Positions 30,651 to 38,309 of a DNA stretch of 38,309 nt are shown piece after piece (positions within the stretch are counted from its first letter, which is position 1; every line of letters begins with the position of its first letter). Under the pieces are notes generated by a model. The model saw only the letters and a list, made by a program, of their open reading frames with translations, did no database searches and had not been told where the DNA came from. The position numbers and the translations under genes are program-made. Source of the DNA: Zygnema cylindricum (Eukaryota; Streptophyta; Zygnematophyceae; Zygnematales; Zygnemataceae); contig JBBHKE010000492.1 in the NCBI GenBank assembly GCA_037447655.1, positions 1 through 38,309 of the forward strand, given 5' to 3'.

Positions 30651-31054
30651 AATCTGCTCTTCTGGTCTGTGTGAATCGAAACAAGATGGCCATGAACGTT
30701 GCAGGATCGGAGTACAAAAGTACTTCAAATTCATCGTACACAAAGAAAGATTTCACGGACGCAAAGATCGTGTCACGCTTCGCGAACATGTAATAATTAA
30801 GCGGACCGCAAATCATGCTTCGCGAAAAAACATTTCCTCGAAATTGTCCAACGCCTGATATGTACAAATAAATACCGATCGGCGATCGCACCAAAACGAG
30901 CCAACAAAAAAGTACCAAACGAAACGAAACATAACTGTCGCAGTGAATCAAACAAAACATTGATGGCGTGATTTCGGACGACGCCGATTCGCGCAATATT
31001 GTAACGAAAGCGAAACAATCCCAATGGAGGGACATGATAAAAGGACAATAACAA
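30651..31054. other. No recognised gene
   Basis: This flank of the family B element has two overlapping minus-strand open frames (30640-31137 and 30797-31147) that lack any family signature and extend into the duplicated repeat. The base composition is less AT-rich than its surroundings. Confidence 0.4.
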
Positions 31055-31205
31055 AAAACATGGTCCATCATAACGTATGCATGGCGTAAAAAAAAGTACG
31101 AACTCAACGTGGTATGGACATACAAACATGACGTCATGCGTGACCAAATGTGCCCTCCAACGTCGATAAAAAATCGTATGCCGTCAAACTACTACGCCCG
31201 CCGCT

Positions 31206-31341
31206 GTCCGTACAGTTGACGCGGCCCAAGCGCGTACTTCCACGGGGATGCGAAATTGTACGGCAGCGGCGGCGTCCGTACAGTTGACGCGGCCCAAGAG
31301 CGTACTTCCACGGGGATGCGAAATCGTACGGCAGCGGCAAA
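31206..31341 (+). repeat. GC-rich 68 bp tandem duplication
   Basis: Two units start GTCCGTACAGTTGACGCGGC at 31206 and 31274 with only a few differences, so the duplication is recent compared with other repeats here. The surrounding 31190-31480 is CpG-rich, unlike the AT-rich window, and absent from copy 1. It might be captured DNA. The minus-strand frame through it has no recognised domain. Confidence 0.85.
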
Positions 31342-32976
31342 CGGAGACACAGGGAGGGAAGCCAAAGTGGGCCGCGTGACAACGTACGGAAGGCGTCATA
31401 AGATGTGAGTGAGGGGGAGGGGGGGGAGGAAGGGGGCAAGAGGGGCAGGGGAGAGAGAAGGAGAGGGACAGGGAGAGGAGAGAATTTGAAATAGAATTTG
31501 GAAAGGTGGTGGCGTTTTATAAGAAGGGAAGTGAATTTATGACTGCCAATAGAATCTGAAAAATTGCAAAAATTATATTCAATCGGGCGTTGATCGCTCA
31601 ATGAGAGTCGTCTGTTTTAGGTTTTAGGGTTTGAATACCCTATACTGTAAGGTCACGATTTTGAACATTTTTTTCTCCATCTTTAAAAAAATGTTGAAGA
31701 AGAGAGAAATTAAACATTGGAGAGTGAATTCGAAACGGCTACAGTGTACACTGTTTGAAATTTTGAAAATCTGAAACCCTAAAAATTTGAAAATTTGAAA
31801 ATTTAAACATTTTGAAATTTATAAATCTGAACATTTGAAGAATTGAAAACCTGAAATCCTGAAGTTGAGCTGTGGAAAATAGGCATTGGCTGATTCAAAT
31901 TGTAGATGTTGTTATAATTATTATTGACAATTTGAGATGAATAAAAAAATGTTCTACGGACTTTGGACATTTGAAAATTAGTGGACAAATTAAACTGAAA
32001 ATGGACAATCACAGACATTGCAAAAGTGAAAATTGAATTCTGCCGTCAATTTAGATGTTGGAAATCAAGTTTAAAGGTGGAATCTGGTTACAGAATTGGT
32101 TACTGCAAGATTTTTTTTCTTGTCAACAACGGTTAATTTTCTATCAAAAAAGGTTTAAAAGCGTGAAAATTAAAAAACGTGCTCACTTTTTTTTTCACAA
32201 ATGTTCAAAAGCGTAAAGAATTGAAACATTACAATTTGTTTGATTTTTTCTCACAAATTTTGAAAAGCGTGAAATCTTTGAAATTGAAGCTGAACCGAAA
32301 AATTAAATTGAAACTGTTATTTTTTTATCACAGTAAAATCTAGCCAGAATGTTTTTGAAGATTTTGGAGGCGAGTGGCACAAAACCCGTTTGAACCCTAA
32401 AGGAAAAATTTTCCAACCGGTCACTTTTGTTTGGAGGTTAGCTCATTTTTTCCCCCCTGTGATAAATAGGGTTTATTTTACTTTTTCACCTCCTCTATTG
32501 GAAACAATATTGTTTTCCTTTCTCATGAATGCTTTTTATATTTGATAGTCTTTGACAGTTTAGAGGTTAGTTTTTTTTTGTTTTTTGTCGAAAGCACGTT
32601 TGTTTTTTTTGTATGATCATTTTTTTTGTTATTTTTCTCTGTTGTAAAGTTGATTCATATTTTCTCCACTGTAAAAATGTTTTTCCCCCTTTGTCGTACA
32701 TATGGTTTGTGTTTCGTCTGTCAAAATAACACTTGGTTTTTCCTGTCTTGTAAACAAATTTTCGTATCCCTCTTTCGATTTTTTTTCCCTCTTTCAATTT
32801 TTTTCCCTCTTTCGATTTTTTTTCCCCTCTTTCATTTTTTTTTTCCTCTGTTGTAAAGTCGATTTATGCGGTGTTGCGTATCGAACAAAACCGCTGGCTT
32901 TCGGTTTGTACGGTTTTGTAGAGTTTTCTAGGATTCTTCTTAGGGTTTTTTATTTGTGAGGGTTCTGTGCAATACT

Positions 32977-33357
32977 GCCAGTTTTGAGTAAAACTGCCAG
33001 TTTTGAGTAAAGCGGGTTTTACTTGTACCGCTAGTTCGAGTAAAACCGGCGGTATACGTACCGGCTATTTGAGGAGAACCGGCTTTATTCGTACCGCCAG
33101 TTCGAGTAGAACCGGTTTTACTTGTACCGCCAACTTCAAGAAAACTGGTTTTACTTGTACTGCTTGTTTGAGGGAAACCGGTTATACTCATATCCACGTT
33201 ACACACGCATGTTCAAGTGAAAGCGGTTCTTTAAGTAAAATTGGTGTTACTTGTATTGCCATTTTGAGTAAAACAAGTTTTACCCTTACTGCCAGTATAA
33301 GTAAAATTGGTTTTTAGCAAAAACCGGTTTTGCTTGTACTTCTTAATTGAGGAAAGC
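32977..33357 (+). repeat. 33 bp tandem array, copy 2
   Basis: Consecutive units from 33007 onward are exactly 33 bp (GAGTAAAACCGG...GTACCGCCAGTTC). They keep a plus-strand frame open from 33003 to 33317 as an 11-residue repeat (SRTGFTCTANF, KKTGFTCTACL and so on). It is better preserved than copy 1 and ends with the more diverged units also seen there. Confidence 0.88.
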
Positions 33358-34130
33358 CGATTTTCCGCTATATCGCGACGTGATAGACCTCAAATATTGG
33401 ACCCCCTCGATATTCGATTATTTTACGGATATCGTATCGGATTCTATCGTTGACAATTCATTACGATACGCAACTCTATACCGTGTATTGTAAGTAGCGC
33501 CAATGTTTTTTTTCCACTTCAATCGACTTTCCTCCGTGCACACTTGCCAGATTATTGATTTGACGGTCGGGATGGAAAGGTGAAATCTTACCTTCCGATT
33601 CATGGTCTGTAAATGGAAAATTGGACACTTTTGGGCGGAGAAAAGGTGACAAACGCTGTTGCCGACACAATAATGTTGTTTAGTTTTTTTTTTTAGTTTA
33701 GTTTTGTTTTTTGTTGTAGTTTTATGTGAGCTCCATCACAATAATGTATTTTCCTCTCGTAAATGCTCTGACACTGATTGTCGAGAATATGAATCTCCCA
33801 TATTCCCCTCTCCCTCTCTCCCTCCCTCTACTTTTCTGCCTGGCCTAAATACGGTCAAAGGATAGTTTCAAATATATTTCAAATCACGGAAAAAAAAAAC
33901 TTTTTAAGAAAGAAGGTCTTAAACTTATGCTTCATAAGTCCGTGTAAAAAAAACCCTTCAAAAACACGAACTAAAACACTTTTATTTACCACTGTTGAAA
34001 AGTACGTGTGAGAGTTTTTGCTCATGTTCTTCTCTCGCTGTTAATTGCTGATAAGAACTAGAGTTGATTGTGTTAACTTGTGTTCTTGCAGGTTTTGCAC
34101 TAGTTGCATTTTCCTTCATGTTCAACTTTT

Positions 34131-35114
34131 ATGGCTAAAATGGAAAAACGTCACAGTACATCCAAGAAGACTAGTCTTTTAGAACCTTGTCCTCTTCCTA
34201 TTCTATCTGACATTTTGGTTCGTTCGCCGAACGAACTTGTTTTATATTCGACGGTATCCAAGAAGTTCGCAGAAGCGGTGAAAGGCGTCCGGTGTTTGAC
34301 GTTGGCGGACTTGAATCTTATTCGGTGGCGTCCGGAGGATCGTGCAAGTATTTTAATTGGTTGTGTAGGGTTGACACCAAATATCGAAGAACTTAGTTTG
34401 GATGTAACATTTGATCCTTCAATGGAAATGATAGGGCCATGTATTCTTCATTGGTCAGTTGTGATAGGTTCCAAACTGACCACTTTTAATGCGATGAGGT
34501 GTAACTTCACTGCATCGCATCTGAATGCTTTGAGCGAAATGAAAGCTTTGAAACATTTATTTTTTCGAGATTCTAAGGTTACATCGAAGAAAAGCATAAA
34601 TAAGACGATTTTTGAAAATGTTGAAGTGCTATGTTTGAGCCACCGTGATTGCACGCCAGGAGAGTCATTGCATTTTCTACTCGAACATATGCCTCGACTT
34701 CATCGGTTCGCTTATCATAGCGGTGAGGTGGCACTATTTGCTTATGATAGAAACTCAAAGTCCTTAACCTCGCTTATCATTGACTCGTGCACGAAACTTG
34801 TGGTGAACACTCCCAATATTCAACATCTATGTCTCGATGCTTCATTAGTTGAAGTTTCAAAATATAAGGTGACATGTCTAACCAAGCTTCTTTTAAAAAG
34901 GTTTTCCTACTCAATGCCTGACATCAAAAAAATACAATGTTTGTTGGAAGGTTGTCCGTTGTTAGAGCTTGTAGAGCTCGAGTTTCAAAAAGAGAAGGTG
35001 GTTCAGCTGGTTGCCATAGAATGTGTGACAGAATTAACAAAATTGGAATCTTTCTATCCAAACGTTGATTTTATATTTCCATGGGAGAGTCGTTTAGAGT
35101 ACGATTGGAAGTGA
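34131..35114 (+). CDS. F-box/LRR-like protein
   Basis: I place the start at ATG 34131 (MAKMEKRHSTS, with G at +4). The frame extends upstream only without an ATG, and TTCTTGCAG at 34082-34091 looks like a 3' splice site of a 5' UTR intron. The product is about 327 residues. Residues 17-60 form an F-box-like motif (LEPCPLPILSDILVRSPNEL, then YSTVSKKFAEAV). The rest is leucine-rich-repeat-like with F-box/FBD-type spacing: LTPNIEELSLDV, LKHLFFRD, FENVEVLCLS, MPRLHRFAYH, SLTSLIIDSCTKL, IQHLCLDAS, CLLEGCPLLELVELEF. Such proteins are substrate receptors of SCF ubiquitin ligases via SKP1. Its frame ends soon after FIFPWES, while the next frame continues coherently, so a frameshift is likely. Codon use is ordinary and not repeat-like. 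Confidence 0.8.
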   Translation: MAKMEKRHSTSKKTSLLEPCPLPILSDILVRSPNELVLYSTVSKKFAEAVKGVRCLTLADLNLIRWRPEDRASILIGCVGLTPNIEELSLDVTFDPSMEMIGPCILHWSVVIGSKLTTFNAMRCNFTASHLNALSEMKALKHLFFRDSKVTSKKSINKTIFENVEVLCLSHRDCTPGESLHFLLEHMPRLHRFAYHSGEVALFAYDRNSKSLTSLIIDSCTKLVVNTPNIQHLCLDASLVEVSKYKVTCLTKLLLKRFSYSMPDIKKIQCLLEGCPLLELVELEFQKEKVVQLVAIECVTELTKLESFYPNVDFIFPWESRLEYDWK

Positions 35115-35293
35115 AGGGGAAAGTCATTTTTGTTACCCACGATGGAAATATTGATGAGATAGGCATCAAAAGGATGACGCATGCTACTGGCATTGTATTG
35201 TTTGGTTTCAGCAGTGATCCACTGGAAAGCAAACTACTTTCTGGATTTTGGAGTAGGCTAAAAGAGCAACTAAAGTTTGAGAGTTTACATTAA
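35081..35293 (+). pseudogene. F-box protein C-terminal continuation in shifted frame
   Basis: This 70-codon frame overlaps the end of the F-box frame by 34 bp and lies in another phase. It reads FRVRLEVKGKVIFVTHDGNI, then TGIVLFGFSSDP, SGFWSRLKEQLKF and a stop. The composition is protein-like, and it ends before a clear AT-rich 3' region, so it is best explained as the original C-terminus of the F-box protein separated by a 1-2 base indel between about 35080 and 35110. A sequencing error or a very short intron would give the same picture. Confidence 0.65.
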
Positions 35294-35694
35294 TGGAAGA
35301 TTTCAATCATTGAATGTAAGTATGAGGTAGATTTTATTTTTAAATGGAATTTCTTTTCTATTTTGAATCGTTTTTGTTTGCTTTTTCCTCTTCTTTTTTG
35401 ATCAATGTACATGTTCCTGATAGGAGTACGTAGTGTATACATTGTATATCATCATGTATATCGACAACTATTTGTCATAAGTTCTTATTAGATTGTATTC
35501 TTTAACTTTTGGACTTTGGATTGGCAAGTTTATAACCGTGATCTACTTTTTTGTGCACAATCTATCAATTCTTAAAAAGTAAATTTAACTTGTCGATTAA
35601 AAAATAACCAATTTTGAAACTGATTTGACGATAAACCACTATGCGATTATTTACATTGTTCTTTTAGTAATTTGATTTGTTCATCAACAAGCCA
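35294..35694 (+). other. 3' flank of the F-box gene
   Basis: AT-rich sequence with several possible poly(A) signals and T-rich stretches. No gene or repeat is recognised before the pyrimidine array. Confidence 0.5.
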
Positions 35695-36205
35695 TATTTC
35701 CTCTCCAATCTTAAATTCCTCCTTCAAGCCCAAATTCCACTTCTAATCCTCCATTTCTCCTCCAATCCCCAATCCCTCCTCCAATCCCCAGAACTTCCCC
35801 AATCCTTGATTTCTCCTCCAATTCCCAATTTCTCCTCCCATCTCCAATTCCTCCTCTATCCCAATTCCTCCACCAATCCTCAGTTTCTCCACCAATTTCC
35901 TTATTTTTTTTCTTATCCCCATTTCCAACTCTAATCACCACTTCCTCCTCCAATCACCAATCGCTCCTCCAATCACCAATCGCTCCTCCAATCTACAATT
36001 TCTTCCCTATCTCTAATTGCTCCTCAATCCAAACCCCCGCTTCAATCCTCAAGTCCCCCAATTTCCAATTCCTCCTCCTCCAATCCCCAATACCTTCCCT
36101 CTCTCTACTTCTTTCTTCATCCCCAATTCCTTCTTTATCCTCAATTCCTCCTCCATTCTCCAAATCCTAGCCTGTCTTTAGTTTCTCCTCCAATCCCCAA
36201 CCTTA
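35695..36205 (+). repeat. Pyrimidine minisatellite block 3
   Basis: Degenerate units of the AATCCCCAATTCCTCCTCC type fill the block, including CAATCACCAATCGCTCCTCC repeated twice in a row near 35950-35990. Reading frames in it are artefacts. Confidence 0.85.
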
Positions 36206-36645
36206 CCATGTACCAAATATTTTACCACGTTAGAAGTTATGATTTTTTGTGCATGAAATTATGTTGTGACAAATTAAAGTATAATTTCACCCCATCAAAC
36301 ACAAAATTTGACCTTCGATGATTGGAATCGAAATCCACTCCATGAAAAAAATTTGCTTGTCGTTTTACGACAGTTAATGTAAATGCCGTTTGATCCCCCA
36401 TTGTAGTAATGAACACTGGTTTCCTAATGTGTATTCAACCCCAAATTTATTCCTATGGTTTTGGTTTCCTTTTTATTTGATCCATCAACCTTCGTATAAA
36501 TAATCTGTTATCTATCTATGTCTCTAAATGTTTATTATTTACTTTGCACTCTACATTTCATGAATAAAAACTTACGCCAATCATTTTTTATTTCATTCGA
36601 TTTAGTGAAATTTTATTTCGAATCCGTACCATATGACGTTTTTTT
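36206..36645. other. Unique spacer between pyrimidine blocks
   Basis: AT-rich unique sequence with no gene signature. It separates two blocks of the same minisatellite and may be an insertion, but no inverted or direct ends were found. Confidence 0.4.
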
Positions 36646-37604
36646 TCTCTCCCTCTCCCTCATCGATTTCTCCTCCAATCCCCAATTCCTCCTTTAAACC
36701 CCAACTCCAATCCCAATTCTCCCCCATTACTTCTCCAATCCCCTATTCTTCCACCAATTCCTCCCCTATCTCGAATTCCCCTCCACATCCCTGATTCCTC
36801 CTCCGATACCCAGTTCCCCCCTTATCCTTACTCCCTAGAATCTCCAATTCCTTCTCCAATGCCCAATTCCTCCAATCTCTAATTCCTCCATTATCCGGAT
36901 TTCCTCCTTTAACCCCGAAGTCCTCCAATAGTCAACTTCTCCAAGCCTCATTTGTTCCTCCATTCCTCACTTCCTGCTTCAATCACCAATTCCCGCTCCA
37001 ATATTCAAATTTTACTTCAATCCCCATTCCTCCAATCGTCAATACTCCCCTCTCAATCCTCGAGTCCTCCTCCAATCCCCAATTCCTACTCCAATCTGTA
37101 ATTCCTTCCCTATCTCTAATTTCTCCTCCAAACCCAGATTCTCCTCCAATTCCCAATTTCTCCAATATCCTCAATTCCTCCTCGTCCTCCTCCAATTACT
37201 TTTTGTCCCCAAATCCCCAATTCCTACTCTATTCCCAAACCCCACATCAATCGCCAATTACTCCTCCAATTCCCGTTTCGACTTCCAGTCACCGATTCAA
37301 TCTCCAGTTCCTAATTTTTACTCCGATTCCCAATTCCTACCTTATTCTCAATTCCTCTTGCAATCCCCAATACCTCCACAGTTCTATCTCAAGTATTTCT
37401 ACTGTTCCCCAAATCCTCCTCCAATTCCCAATTCCTCCCCCAATCCCCAATTCCTCCTGCAACCATCCTCCTTTAGTTCTCATTCCTCACACAATCTCCA
37501 TTTCATCTTCTAATCTCCAATTCCTCCGCCAGTGTCCAATTCCTCTTCGAATTTCCATTTCCTCCACTATCCCGAATTCCTCCTCCAATCCCCAATTCTC
37601 TAAC
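36646..37604 (+). repeat. Pyrimidine minisatellite block 4
   Basis: Nearly 1 kb of the same array type (CCAATTCCTCCTCCAATCCC). The plus strand is almost free of G, giving a long open frame (37203-37610) of NSSSNPQF/PIPNSS repeats with no gene-like features. Confidence 0.85.
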
Positions 37605-37715
37605 TTCTGACCATCCTCGACTCCACCACATGGCAAGCTGCCATTGCTTGAGGATGCACTTCCCTTGACTCCTCCTTGATTCCTCCCCACCTCTCCTGTC
37701 GGATCCAAAAAGCGC
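37605..37715 (+). repeat. Conserved tail of the pyrimidine block (copy 2)
   Basis: ACATGGCAAGCTGCCATTG, CTTGAGGATGCAC and GGATCCAAAAAGCG match 19388-19500, again directly after the array. Downstream sequence is different in the two places, so the module ends near AAAAAGCG. Confidence 0.75.
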
Positions 37716-38309
37716 CAACTTAAAACTATACCAATTTTGAAACGACGCGTGGCGCTTCTTGAAAATCGGTGAAATCACAAACAGACGAAACATAACGACA
37801 TTTTTTACTCGACCCATCGAAAACGATATGGCCTTCCTTGAATATCGTTGTTGATTTCCTCACAAAGATTCTACATCTTACGCGGTTTAGTTTTCCCAAA
37901 ACTGCGGTCGCTGTATAAGTCGACGAATAAGGGAGGCATTAATTGTATTTGTTCAGTTGTGTTGAACCTCTCGGTTTAGTTTCAAAATAACAGCTGGTTT
38001 CAGTTTACCAATAAGTCTCATTAGCTTATCCTTGCCCCTTGTATATTTCCATCTGTTCTCTTCAGGTTATATGGCTATGTGGCCATTGCCTGAGTTTTTT
38101 TTCTCCGTCAATTTCTTCGAGGATGAATAGCTTAGTCAAATAAAAAAATTGCCTGTTGACGAAGGAAGTGAAGATATCAACAAACAATTTGGGCCATCGC
38201 TTAATTTAGTATGTACTTTAGTCTATCGTTGTCCCCTTTTCAATATATCGCCATGTCATACGAACTCATCTTCAAACTTAAAAGTCAACAACCTCGAGAG
38301 TGATTTTAA
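37716..38309. other. No recognised gene
   Basis: Moderately AT-rich DNA without family signatures on either strand. A gene running off the right edge cannot be excluded. Confidence 0.4.

Larger units (their letters stand above)
31055..33985. repeat. Complex repeat, copy 2 (direct duplicate of 17735-21095)
   Basis: It has the same order of head (31055-31880) and body (32150-33985) as copy 1 but lacks the pyrimidine array between them. Instead it carries a GC-rich segment with a 68 bp tandem duplication (31206-31341) and about 110 bp of unique CGATAT-rich sequence near 33360-33480. TTTTAGGTTTTAGGGTTTGA near 31616 and the matching place in copy 1 resemble degenerate telomere-type repeats. The F-box gene starts about 145 bp after its right end. 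Confidence 0.75.

Noticed and set aside
20237-33357. CRISPR-like array
   Set aside because: Units are contiguous and diverged with no spacers, and the context is a plant repeat.
37203-37610. 135-codon Ser/Pro/Asn-rich protein
   Set aside because: It is a G-poor minisatellite read in one frame, with periodicity of the repeat unit and no start or domain evidence.

Overview
This window reads as a repeat-dense, AT-rich piece of a plant (streptophyte) nuclear genome. The evidence is several Ty1/copia retrotransposons of plant type, a plant-style tRNA-iMet primer site (TGGTATCRGAGC), TTTAGGG-like motifs, and one F-box/LRR-like gene of the kind plants carry in large numbers. No bacterial gene organisation is present, and I cannot name the species.

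Layout, left to right. 1-924: no recognised gene. 925-1686: 3' end of a minus-strand copia element (family A, copy A1), joined to the 3' end of a plus-strand copia element (family C, 1684-1977). A tRNA-derived SINE-like sequence (about 1978-2230) appears to interrupt the family C LTR. 2526-3396: two LTRs of another family (D) facing each other. 3989-6070: 5' half of a family C copia (TATA box, gag, protease, integrase), cut off inside integrase and joined head-on to 6064-9828, a truncated minus-strand family A copy (A2). 9829-12948: mostly featureless, with a family A gag relic at about 11780. 12949-16800: a cluster of foldback or TIR structures, namely a roughly 1.3 kb near-palindrome, a TIR pair, an 890 bp hAT-like MITE with an 8 bp target duplication, and an inverted repeat. 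17735-21075 and 31055-33985: two direct copies of a complex repeat that contains an exact 33 bp tandem array. Pyrimidine-only minisatellite blocks lie inside or beside these copies. 22167-30650: a nested retrotransposon complex made of two inverted copies of an unclassified LTR element (family B). Its minus copy is interrupted by the most complete copia of the window (A3, 25105-30183). 34131-35293: an F-box/LRR-like gene, probably broken by a frameshift near its 3' end. 35695-37715: more pyrimidine minisatellite and its conserved tail.

Almost every coding stretch is decayed mobile-element sequence. Only the F-box gene could be a host gene. The features that most deserve a second look are: the family A and D primer-binding sites, which match the anticodon arm of tRNA-iMet instead of its 3' end; the position of the family A gag start codon inside the LTR, so that the reading frame runs through the primer site; the reciprocal A-into-B nesting; the opposite-strand A/C chimeric junctions; the large foldback; and the duplicated repeat with a 33 bp (11-codon) array.
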